Shown piece by piece: positions 51,801 to 62,400 of a stretch of 64,000 nucleotides of DNA. The DNA is from Amycolatopsis nivea. GTDB lineage: Bacteria > Actinomycetota > Actinomycetes > Mycobacteriales > Pseudonocardiaceae. The notes below the pieces were generated by a model. That model was not told where the DNA came from and did no database searches. It saw only the letters and a program-made list of their open reading frames with translations. Position 1 is the stretch's first letter, and each line of letters starts with the position of its first letter. The position numbers and the translations under genes were made by a program. The stretch lies in contig NZ_SDLT01000006.1 in assembly GCF_004522235.1 (NCBI RefSeq), positions 1-64,000 on the forward strand. Direction: 5' to 3'.

Positions 51801-53464
51801 GAAGGAGCGAGCGGGACGTACGCCGCACCGGCACGGAGAGTGCCGAGCAATGCGGTGATCAGTTCGGGGGAGCGCTCGAGAAAGACGCCCACGCAGGAAC
51901 CCGGCGTGACGCCCAGCGCGCGCAACGCGCCAGTCAGGCGGGCGACGCGGGCGGCCAGCGCGCGGTAGGTGAGGTGCTGTTCGCCGTGCACGACCGCTAC
52001 GGCGTCGGGGGTGCGTGCAGTTTGTTCCGCGACCAGAGCGGGCACGCTGTGGTCGCGCGGGTAGTCGTCGCGGGTTGCGTTCCACTTCCGGACCAGTGCC
52101 GCTGCTGCGTCGTCGGACATGATCGGCACGTCGTTCACGCATCGGTCCAGGTTTTCGAGGAGGCCCGTCACCGCGGCGCGCAGCGCGCCGACGACCGCGC
52201 GGGCGGTCTCTTCGGTGTACCAGCGCCGGTCGCACAGCAGCCGCAACCGCAACGAACGCCCCGGCAGCGCAACGACCGTCAGCGGGTAGCTGGTCTGTTC
52301 GGTGGCCTGGACCGAGGTGACCGCGACGCCGTCGAAAGCGTTGTCCGCCGCGGCGGTGATCGGGAAGTTCTCGACCACGACGAGGCTGTCGAACAGCGGC
52401 TCGCCGCGCGGCACATCGCTGCAGCCTTGCGCACGCACCAGGGAGATGTGCTCGTGCCCGCGTGCGGCGGCGAAGTCCGCCTGTGTTTCGCGCAGCCATT
52501 CCAGGACCGGCCGCCGGCCCTCGACCCGGGTGCGTACGGGAAGCGTGTTGATGAACATGCCCACGATGTCTTCCACGCCCGGCAGTTCCGGCGGACGACC
52601 GGAAGTCGTGGCGCCGTGCACGACGTCCGAGACGCCGCTGAACCGGGCGAGCACCAAGGACCACGCTGCTTGTACGACGGTGCCGATGGTGAGCCCGCCG
52701 GCCTGTGCGGTTGCGATCCGCTTCGCCGTCGACTCCTCGGAAAACACTTCTTCGACGGAGAGAAATCCTTGAGCCGGCACCGCTTCCGCGGCGCGCAGCG
52801 GCAACGGGGTGGCGGTGGCGAACCCGCTGAGGCGAGTGCGCCAGAACTCCTCGGTTTTCGCCTGATTCTGCTCGGCCAGCCAGGTCAGGTAGTCCTGATA
52901 GGGCCGCACCGGCGGGAGGTCGGCGTCCTCGCCGCGGCGCAGCGCCGCGTACCTCGCGGCCAATTCGCTCAGCACCAGCGGCATGGACCAGCCGTCCAGG
53001 AGCAGGTGGTGGTGCGTCCACACGAACACGTACGCCTCGTCGGCCACCCGCAGCAGCGAGAACCGGTGGAGCGGCGGCGCGGCCGGGTCGATGCCCGCCG
53101 CCCGGTCCGCGGCGAGGAACTCAGGCAGGCGGTCCGGAGCGAGTTCGACGGTCCGCCAGTCGTGTTCGGTCCACGGCAGCTCGAAGGCGCGGTGCACCGC
53201 CTGCACCGGCTGCTCGCCTTCGAGGGAGTGGAACGACGTGCGCAACGCTGGATGCCGAGCCACGACGCCCGTCCAGGCGGCGCGGAACGCCGGCACGTCC
53301 AGCGGCCCGTCGAAGCGGCAGCTGAACTGCTCGACGTAGACGTCGTCGTGCGGGGAGTAGAGGGCGTGGAACAACATGCCCTGCTGCAGCGGGGACAGCG
53401 GGTGAATGCTCTCGACGGTCGTCTGCTCGGGCATCGCTGGCGGCGCTCCTGGGGAGATCGTCAT
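48869..53464 (-). CDS. NRPS, C-A(Val/Ile-like)-T-C
   Basis: 1531 residues. The first C domain (about 15-455; HPLSPLQQGMLFHALY, HHHLLLDGWS near 152) is of the type that accepts a D-configured donor, in keeping with the E domain ending the upstream protein. The A domain (about 465-960; YTSGSTGTPKG near 617) has specificity residues D-A-F-F-L-G-V-T-F, a branched aliphatic code (Val/Ile). The carrier Ser is 1008 (LGGHSL). The second C domain (about 1085-1500; HHLIADGES near 1193) is LCL type and ends the protein with no A domain after it, so it must act on an aminoacyl carrier of another protein. The ATG overlaps the upstream NRPS stop. The last 25 residues are a basic tail. Confidence 0.88.
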   Translation of the reverse strand: MTISPGAPPAMPEQTTVESIHPLSPLQQGMLFHALYSPHDDVYVEQFSCRFDGPLDVPAFRAAWTGVVARHPALRTSFHSLEGEQPVQAVHRAFELPWTEHDWRTVELAPDRLPEFLAADRAAGIDPAAPPLHRFSLLRVADEAYVFVWTHHHLLLDGWSMPLVLSELAARYAALRRGEDADLPPVRPYQDYLTWLAEQNQAKTEEFWRTRLSGFATATPLPLRAAEAVPAQGFLSVEEVFSEESTAKRIATAQAGGLTIGTVVQAAWSLVLARFSGVSDVVHGATTSGRPPELPGVEDIVGMFINTLPVRTRVEGRRPVLEWLRETQADFAAARGHEHISLVRAQGCSDVPRGEPLFDSLVVVENFPITAAADNAFDGVAVTSVQATEQTSYPLTVVALPGRSLRLRLLCDRRWYTEETARAVVGALRAAVTGLLENLDRCVNDVPIMSDDAAAALVRKWNATRDDYPRDHSVPALVAEQTARTPDAVAVVHGEQHLTYRALAARVARLTGALRALGVTPGSCVGVFLERSPELITALLGTLRAGAAYVPLAPSYPAQRLAFMAEDSGTSVVLTVKALQHNVPDGVRTLLLDDPRTWPTGDEAAVTATANAPAYVMYTSGSTGTPKGVTVPHRAIVRLVRDTDYVSLRADDRIAFAATTAFDAATFELWGALLSGAAAVVVAKQQALDPVGYAALIREQAITTLFMTTALFNQFAAGAPDAFAPMRQVLFGGEAVDPAAVRTVLAAGAPRRLLHVYGPTESTTFATWHVVDAVGDQDRTVPIGTAIANTTAYVLDRAARPVPAGAAGELCLGGDGLAHGYRGHPAQTADRFLPDPFGPPGSRLYRTGDLVRTHADGAIVFLGRTDHQVKLRGFRIELDEVAAALRAADSVADAAVLLREDVPGNPQLVAYVTGAPPLAELRAHCARTMPDHMIPAVFVPMPSLPLTDNGKLDRKALPAPECRADDPDPGYVAPRPGTEELVAELWAHVLHVDRVSRDANFFDLGGHSLTATQLQTRLRRAFAADVPLRAIFTAADLAGLSAEIDALRRDQAVASEPPRPVDRTTPLPLSFPQRRLWFLEQWEPGTALYHISGALRLRGRLDVPALRAAWQAVVDRHEVLRTHVSATSADDPRQTVASRMPAAIPVVDLTAAEAREVVRAVLETPFRLTEGPLWRLMLVRTSPEEHIFALCLHHLIADGESIGLLLHELGAQYRARGRADLPALPVQYGDYAAWQHRTLTDDRLAADLSYWRKTLSGLPSVTLPTDRPRSADAGAEAARCAVALPSEVDGRLGALCRQAGVTRFMALYAVFAAALAQTRDLSEVVVGTPTANRDHQELEGLIGFFVNTLVLRLDLGGDPAFRDLLGRTRETCLGAYAHQAVPFERLVTELAPDRAAGRLPLFQTWFVVQDAPAAAEAFPGIEVSPAGDPDRLARYDLRLDVQRSGGETRAVFEYKAALFEPAAIARLARRFVSVLELVTTDPEIRLSAVTRRLAESEDRLRRERKNGMSLAGLHRLKNTRRADAPERRGRA

Positions 53465-56400
53465 GGCGTCCGGAAACCGGCGAGCAGGTCGTCCAGCTCG
53501 CCGGGGGCTAAAGCGACCCCGGTCACGTCGGGGGCCGGCCAGCCCGCCGCCTCCGCGTCGCGGCGGCGCTCGACCAGGGTCCGCAGCAGGGCGGCGCAGC
53601 GGTCGGCGAGCCCGGCGGCGGTCGCCTCGGTGTGCAGGCGGTCGCTGTAGGACCAGGTGAACCGCAACCGCCCGGAAAGCACCATGGCGTCGACCTCCAG
53701 CAGGTACGGCCGGGGCGCGCGGGCGTCCTGGCCCGGACCTTCCGGTTCGGCGGCCGGCTCCCACGGCCCGGCCCCGCCGAATCCGGCGTCCAGCCGTCCG
53801 AGGTAGTTGAAGCAGACCGCCGCGGACGGCAGGTCCGCCAGTTGCGCCGCGGCGGGGTCCCCGGTGCGCGAATGGCGGATCAGGCCGTAGCCGAGGCCGC
53901 GTTGCGGCACCTCACGCATCCGCTGCCCGACGTGCCGCAGCGCGGCCGCCGGGTCGTGCGGATCGGGCGTCAGCAGGACCGGGTAGACGCTCGTGAACCA
54001 CCCGACGGTGCGGGAGACGTCCAGCGCGGCCCCGAAATCCTCGCGCCCGTGGCCTTCCAGGTCCACCAGCACCGAGGGCTCGCCCGCCCAGCTCGCGATC
54101 GCGGAGCTGACCGCGGTCACCAGCACCTCGTCGATCCGGGCCCGGTATGCCGGGGGCACCTCGTGCAGCAGGAGCCGGGTCGTTTCCTCGTCCAGTTCGC
54201 GGGTCACCGCGGCCAGCTGGGCCCGGGTGTTGACGTCCTCCAGACCCTCGTCCGCCTCGGGCAGCAGGTCCAGCGGGAGACCGGATTCGGCCCCTGCTCG
54301 CGCGACGGAGAGCCAGTGGCCGGTCTGCGCGCCGACCTCGTCGCTGTGCGCGTGTTCGGCGAGCGCCTGCGCCCAGTCCCGGAACGCCGTGGTCTTGGGC
54401 GGCAGCTCGACCGGGGCCCCGTCGCGTTCCCGGATGTACGCGTGGGCCAAGTCCTCCAGCAGGATTCGCCACGAGACGCCGTCGATCGCGAGGTGGTGCA
54501 CCGCGAGCAGCAACCGGCCGGGACGGTCGGTGCCGAGGTCGAACCACACCGCGCGCAGAAGCAGCCCGGCGTCGAGGTCGAGGGTGCGCTGCGCGGCGGC
54601 GGCGCGGGCCTCGACCGCCGCGGCGGGATCGTCGGCCGCGGCGAGGTCTTCCACGGTGAGCAGTCGCGCCGGCAGTCCGGACAGCCCGGCCTGCTCTGGC
54701 GCCCAGCCGTCTTCGGTGCGCCGGAATCGCATCCGCAACGCGTCGTGGTGCCGGACCACCAGGCGCAACGCCCGTTCGAGGGCTTCGGTGTCGATCGGAC
54801 CGCGCGCACGGAGCAGCACCGCTTGGTTGTAGTGGTGCGGGGCCGGGTGCTGTTCGGCGAAGAACGTCGCCTGGACCGGAGTGAGCGGTAGCGAGCCGGT
54901 CACCACGCCTTGCTCGGCGTGCGACGCGGGCGAGGCCGGGACCGCGACCGCCGCCAGCGCCCGGACAGTCTGGTGGTCGAACACCTGCTTCGGGCTGACG
55001 GCCCAGCCTGCGGCGCGGGTCCGGGCCACGACCTGAAGGCTGACGATCGAATCGCCGCCGAGGGCGAAGAAGCTGTCGGTCGCTGACACTCGCGGCACGC
55101 CGAGCACTTTCGCCCAGACCTCGGCGATCGCGCGTTCGGCGGTTGTTTCCGGGGGGTCGTAATCCTCGGTGGCTTCGGGCGCCTCCGGGGCAGGCAACGC
55201 GGACCGGTCGAGCTTTCCGTTCGCGGTCAGGGGCAAGGCGTCCAGAACCACGAGAACGGAGGGCATCATCGACGCGGGCAGCAGTCGCGCAGCCGTCGCC
55301 CGGACTTCCGCCAGCAGAGCGTCGTCGCGGTCCGCGACGACGTAACCGGCCAACCGGGGTTCCCCGCGAGCATCGGCCCGGACCGCGACGGCCGCGGCGC
55401 GCACGGCCGGATGCGCGGCGAGCGCCGCCTCCACCTCGCCTGGTTCGATCCGCACGCCGCGCAGCTTCACCTGCTCGTCGAGACGGCCGAGGAACTCCAG
55501 TTCGCCGTCAGGGCGCCAGCGGGCCCGGTCGCCGGTGCGGTAGAGCCGGTCGCCCGGACCGCCCCACGGATCGGGCACGAACCGCTCAGCGGTCAGGCCG
55601 GGCAGACCCGCGTACCCGCGGGCCACCTGCGGTCCGCCGAGGTGGAGTTCGCCGGGCGCGCCGAGCGGCGCCGGCGCGCCGGACCGGTCCAGTACGTACA
55701 CCCTGGTAGCGCCGAGCGGACGGCCGACCGGGACGAGCGCGTCGCCGGCCTCGGTGAGCTCGCCGTCGAAACACGTGCTGTCGACAGTGGCTTCGGTGAC
55801 GCCGTAGGAGTTGATGACACGGGTGTGCTCGCCGCCGATCCGCGCGGCGGCCGCGCGGTCGCGCGCCGGCCAAGCGTCCGCGCCGGACACCAGCAACCGC
55901 AGTGCGGGCAACCGGCCGCCGGACGACTGCACGGCCTCCACTGCGTACCGGAGCACCACTGGCACGAACTCGGCCGCGGTGATCTGCTGCTCGTCCAGGA
56001 GCCGGGCCAGCGTGGCCGGGTCGAGCAGCAACTCGCGCGGGCACAACACGAGAGCCGCGCCTGAACTCAGCGCGCGCGTGACGTCGCCGGTGAACACGTC
56101 GAACGTCACGCCCGCCATCTGCAGGTGCCGATCCTCTTCGGACAGCGCGTACGCAGTGCGCCAGGCGGCCGCGGCGGCGCTCAGGTTGCGGTGGCTGACC
56201 TGCACGCCCTTCGGACGTCCGGTCGAACCGGAGGTGTGCACGACGTAGGCCAGGCTGTCCGGCAAGGTCGTGCCGGGAAGGTTCTCCGCGGACTCGGAAC
56301 CGCCGGAGCTGACCGAGATCGCCGGCACGGGCGCATCGCTCAGGTCCTGGTCGGACACCAGCAGCCGGATTCCGGCGTCGGCGATCAGCCGGTGATTCCG

Positions 56401-59400
56401 GTCCGCAGGCGCGTCCGGGTCGAGCGGCACGTACGCGCCGCCGGCTTTGAGCACCGCCAGCAACCCGACCAGCAGGCCGGGGGAGCGGTCGAGCAGCAGC
56501 CCGACCCGCGTCTCCGGACCGACGCCGTGCCGCCGCAGCACCCGGGCCAGCTGATTCGCGCGTGCGTTCAGCGCACGATAGGTGAGCTGCCGGTCGTCGG
56601 CGACCACCGCGACCGCATCCGGCGTGCGCTCGGCGTGCTCCTCGGCCAGCCGGTGCAGCGGACGCTCCTCGGACGCCGGGGAGACCGGGGAAATTCCTTG
56701 GGACAGCACGGCCCAGTGCGCGTTGTCGTCCAAAATGGACACTTGGCCGACCGGTCGACCGGGGTGTTTCGCGAACTCGGCCAGCAGGTGCCGCAGCTGG
56801 GCGAGCAGCTCTTCGGCCGCATCCGCGCTGTAGCGGCCGTTGTCGTAGAGCAGCGACAGCAGCAGCCGCGGGCCGGGAGCGGAGCTGAAGGTCAGCGGAT
56901 AGTCGGTCTGCTCGACGGCGTGCACCTGGCGTGCTTCGACCCCGGTGAGGGCTTGGCCCGCGGCTTCGTCCACCGGGTAGTTCTCGAACACGACGATGCT
57001 TTCGAACAGGCTGCTGCCGCGCGGCACCGCGCTGCAGGCCTGCATCCGCACCAACGGGCTGTAGGCGTTGCTCTGCATTTCCAGCAGGTCTTGGTGCAGC
57101 TCTCGCAGCCACTCGCCGACCGGCTGCCGCCGGGGCAGGCGGACGCGCGCGGGCAGCGTGTTGATGAACAGGCCGACGATCGACTCGACGCCGGGCAGTT
57201 CCGGCGGGCGGCCGGCGACCGTCACGCCGAACACGACGTCTTCCTCCCCGCTGTGCCGGCCGAGCAGCACCGCCCAGACGGCGTTCACCAGTGTGCTGGT
57301 CGTGATGCCCAGGTCGCGGGTGAACTGCCGCAGTCGTTCGGTCGCGTCCTCGGGAAGGCGGATCTCCGCGGTGCGGTACCCGTCCCCGGTCCTGCCGGGT
57401 GTGCGCGCCGGAAGCGGAGTGGCGGCGGCGAAGCCGCCGAGCCGTGCGCGCCAGAACTCCTCCGCCGGGTCCTGGTCCCGCAGCCACGCGATGTAGTCCC
57501 GGTACGGGCGGGCGGGAGCGGCCGGAATCGCCGGGGCGCCGTCGTCGTCGAGCGCTTCGTACCAGCCGAACAGCTCGCGCACGACCAGCGGCATCGACCA
57601 GCCGTCCAGCAACAGGTGGTGATGGGTCCAGACCAGTTCCCACTCCTCGTCGGCCAGCCGGAGCAGGGTGAGGCGGATGAGCGGCGGGCGGGTGAGGGAG
57701 AACCCGCGTTCCCGGTCGGCGGCCAGGAATTCCGCGCTGCGCACGACCTGTTCCGCGCGGTCCAGCGCCCGCCAGTCCACCGTGTCGACGGCGACGGGCA
57801 CAGTGTGGTGCACGACCTGGAGCGGACGGTGCAGCCGGTCCCAGTGGAACGACGTGCGCAGCGCCGCGTGCCGGTTCAGCACCCGCTGCCAGGCGGCGCG
57901 GAACCGGCGGGGGTCGACCTTCCCGGTCAGCCGGGCGGCCATCTGCACCACGTACGAGCCGGGCCCGTCCTCGCGGACGGTATGGAACAGCATCCCTTCC
58001 TGCATCGGCGAAAGCGGGTAGACGTCTTCCACCGCGCCGTCGGTCGCGGCGGCGAGGCGGTCGAGCGCTGCCGGGTCCAGGTCGGCCAAGGGGAAGTCCG
58101 CCGGCACGAGCGCGTCGCCGGATCCGGACCGGACGGCGGCCAGCAACGTGCGCAGGTGCGCGCGGAGCGCGTCGAGCAAGCCGGCCACCGTCTCGCGCCG
58201 GTGCAGCGCGCCGTGCGTCACGGTGATCCGGAGGCGGCCGTCGGCGACCAGCGCAACCACGTCGATCAGGTACCGCCTCGGGACGTCCGGCGACTGGCCG
58301 GGCCCGGTGTCTTCTTCCGCGGGCAGCCACGGCGAGTCGCCCGCGAAGGACTGGTCCACCTGGCCGAGATAGTTGAAACACACCTCCGGTCCGGGCAGCG
58401 CGCGCAGCCGCTCGGTCGCGGCGTCGGAGCGTCCGTGCCGCAGCAGCCCGTAGCCCAGACCGCCGTCCGGCAGCGCGCGGATCGCTTCGCGGACGTTGCG
58501 CACCGAAGTCCGCGGCGGTCCGGTGACCGGAAGGACGAGCGGGTAGATCGCGGTGAACCAGCCGACCGTGCGGGTCAGGTCGGCGGTCCCGGCCATGCCG
58601 GACAAGGCCTCCCGGCCGTGGCTTTCCACGTCAACCACCGCCCGGTCGCTTCCGGTCCAGTCGCAGAGTGCGCGGCCGAGCGCGGTCAGCAGCAGTTCGT
58701 GCGCGCTGGCCGGGCCGGAGGAGCGGAGCAGGTCTTCGGTGGCGGTGGCGTCGAGCTCGGCGGTCGCCGAACCGGCAGCGGCATAGGTGTCGCCCGCCGG
58801 GTCGAGGTCCGCGTCGGTCGGCAGGGCTGGGGTCCGCGCGTCGACCAGCACGTCTGTCCAATAGGGAATCTGGACGCTGATCTCGGGGTGGTTCGCGTGC
58901 TCGGCCAGACCGGCGGCCCAGTCCCGGAAGGCGGTGGTCTTGGCCGGGAGCGCGAGCGGCGCGCCGCGCAGCGCTTGATGATAAGCGGTGGCCAAGTCCT
59001 CCAGAAGAATCCGCCAGGAAACGCCGTCCACGGCGAGGTGGTGAGCCACCAGCAGCAGCCGTTCGCTGTCCGCGAGTCTGATGTGGACAGCGCGAAGCAG
59101 GCAGCCCGCGGACAGGTCGATGCCCGCGTGCGCCTCGGCGGCCGTTTCGGCGATGGTTTCCGCGTCCGCCGGCCCGGCGACGGTCAGTTGGACCGGCGCC
59201 GCGTCCGACAGGGCGGCGATGTCCAGCGTGGTGCCGGACGTCACGCGCAACCGCAGGACGTCATGGTGGGCAACCACTTCGCGCAGCGCCGCACGGAGCG
59301 CTTCGGTGTGCAGCGGACGGCGCGGACGCACCAGCAGCGCTTGGTTGTAGTGCTCCGGTGTCGGCAGGTGCTGGTCCAGGAACCACTGCTGGATCGGAGT

Positions 59401-62400
59401 CGGCCGGACCGGGCCGGACACCGCGTCCTGAGCGCCGGAGCCGGCCGCCGCCGGGGCCGCTTCTTCGACGGCGGACGCGAGGGCGCGCACGGTCCGGTTC
59501 TGGAAGAGCATTTTGTGGCTGATCCGCAGACCCGTCTTGGCTGCTTGGGTGATCACCTGGATGCTCAGGATCGAGTCGCCGCCGAGGGCGAAGAAGTCGT
59601 CGTCGCGGCCCACTCGATCCAGCCCGAGCGCCTTCGCCCAGATGTCGGCGATCGTGCGCTCCGTCCGGGTGGAGGGCGCGGCGTACGACACCGCCAGTTC
59701 CGGACGGTCCGCGCCGGGCGCGGGCAGCGCGCCGCGGTCGAGCTTGCCGCTCGGCAACGACGGGAACTCGTCGAGAACCACGAACGCGGCCGGGACCATG
59801 TACTCCGGCAGATCGCGGGCGCACGCCGCGCGCAGCTCGTCGGTCGCGACTCCGGTGTTCGCCACCGCGTACCCGACCAACCGGGGCGCGCCCGGCTGGT
59901 CCTCGCGCAGGACCACCGCCGCGTCCGCCACGTCCGGGACGCTCCGCAACGCGGCTTCGATCTCGCCCGGCTCGATGCGGAAGCCGCGCAGTTTGACTTG
60001 GGCGTCCAGCCTGCCCAGGAACGCGAGCGTCCCGTCGGCACGGAACTGCACCCGGTCACCGGTGCGGTAAAGCCGCGCACCGGGCGGCCCGAACGGGTCC
60101 GGCACGAAACGGTCCGCGGTCAGGCCAGGCCGGCCGAGATACCCGTGGGCGAGGCCGTCCCCGCCGAGGCACAGCTCGCCGGGGACGCCGATCGGCACCG
60201 GACGCAGTTCGGCGTCGAGCACGTACGCGGTGCTGCCCGGGATCGGCCTGCCGATCGCCACCGGCGCACCCGGCAGGCATTCGGCCATGACGGTGCAGAT
60301 GGTCGCCTCGGTGGGCCCGTACAGGTTGTGGAACCGGCGGCCGGGGGCCCATCGGCGCACCAGGTCGGCCGAGCACGCCTCGCCGCCGACTGTCACGGTG
60401 GTCAGGGCCGGCAGCGCCGCGTCCGGGGTGACCGCCAGCGCGGACGGCGGCAGCATCACCGTGGTGACCGCTTGCTCGTCCAGGAGCTGGACGAGATCCG
60501 GGCCGGGGAGCGGCCGCTCGCGCGGTGCGAGGCACAACGTCGCGCCGGACGGCAGCGCCATGACGAGTTCCAGCAGGGACGCGTCGAAGCTCAGCGACGC
60601 GTACTGCAACACGCGACTCCCGTTGCCGACCTCCAGCGCGCCCGCCTGCGCGTCGGCGAGCGCGGCGATGCCGCGTTGCGGCACCATCGTCCCTTTTGGA
60701 CGGCCGGTGGAGCCGGAGGTGTAGATGACGTACGCGACGGCGTCGAGCGGCACCGGCGGCAGCGGGGTGTCGTCGCGCTCCGCGCGGATGGCAGGCCACT
60801 GCTCGTCGAGGAGCAGGACGTTCTCGTGCCGAGGCAACCGGTCCAGCAGGTCCCGTTGCGACAGCAGCAGTTGCGCGCGGCTGTCCTGGACCAGGTATGC
60901 CAGCCGGTCGGCTGGATACGTCGGGTCCAGCGGCACGTAGGCGGCGCCCGCCTTCATGATGCCCAGCACGCTGATCACCAGTTCGGGACAACGCTCCAGG
61001 CAAACCGCGACCCGGACGTCCGGTCCGGCTCCGGCGGCCCGCAGGTGCTGGGCCAGCCGGGTGGCGCGCGCGTCGAGCGCGGCGTAGGTGAGCTGATGCC
61101 CGCCCATCGCGACCGCGACCGCGTCCGGGCTGCGCTTGGCCTGTGCGGCAACGAGATCCGCGAATCCGAGGGCTGGCGCCGCGGGGGCCGGGGTGTGGTT
61201 CCACCGGCGGGTCAGCAGGTCGTGGTCGGCAGGGGACAGCAGCGGCGCGTCGCGCAGCCGCCGGTTCGGCTCCGTCGTCAGGGCGGCGAGCGCGTCGAGC
61301 AGCACGACGGCAATCCGTTCGACGGTAGCCGGCTCGAACAACGCGGTGTTGTAGATCAGCGTGCCGGTCAGCGAATCCGGGCTTTCGACCAAGGCGAGCG
61401 CCAGGTCGAACTTCGCCGTTCCGTTGCCGGGCGGCGGGTCAAGCGGCCGGACGCGCACGCCCGGCCAGCCGAGTTCGGGCGAGGACACCCGCTGGTAGTC
61501 GCACCCCACCTGGGCCAGCGGCGCGTAGCTGGCGTCCCGTGCGGGACGCAGTTCCTCCACCAGTTGCTCGAACGGCACGTCCTGGTTGGCGTAGGCGTCC
61601 AGGCACCCTTCGCGGACCCGGGCGACCAGTTGCGCGAAGGTCGGGTTGCCGCTGAGATCGGTGCGCAGGGCCAAGGTGTTGGTGAAGAACCCGATCAGCC
61701 GTTCGGCTTCCTCGGTGGGGCGCTGTCCGATCGGCGTGCCGACCACGATGTCGTCCTGGCCGCTGTAGCGGGACAGCACCAGCGAGAACGCGGCCAGCAG
61801 AGTCATGAACGGCGTCGCGCCGATCTCCCGGCTCACCTGGTGCAGCATCTGCCGGACCGGTTCGGGCACGGTGAACGCGTGGCTCGCGCCGTCGAATCCC
61901 AGCTCCGCAGGGCGCGGACGGTCGGTGGGAAGTTCGAGCAGCGCGGGCGCGCCGGCGAGGTTCTCGCGCCAGTGCGCGAGCTGCCGCTCCAGCGTCGCAC
62001 TGTCCAACCAGGACCGTTGCCACAGGGTGTAATCCGCGTACTGGAAGGGAAGTTCCGGGAGCACCGGTTCGCGGTGTTCCCGGAGCGCGGTGTACAGCTC
62101 GGTCAATTCGGCCAGCAGGACCTCGAGCGAACGGCCGTCGGCGATGGTGTGGTGCAGGCCGAGCAACAGCACGTGGTCGTCTTCGGCCAGGCGCAGCAGC
62201 CGAGCGCGGGCGAGCGGCCCGGTCTGAAGGTCGAAGCGCAGCCGGGCCTCGGACGCGGCGAGCTCGCGGACGACCGCGGCGGTCCGGGCCGGGTCGAGGC
62301 GGCGGAGGTCCACCGCCGGCAACGGCACCGGCGCGGGCGGCGAGATCACCTGCGACGGGGCCCCGGTGCCGAAAGCGGTGCGCAGGGGTTCATGGCGCGC

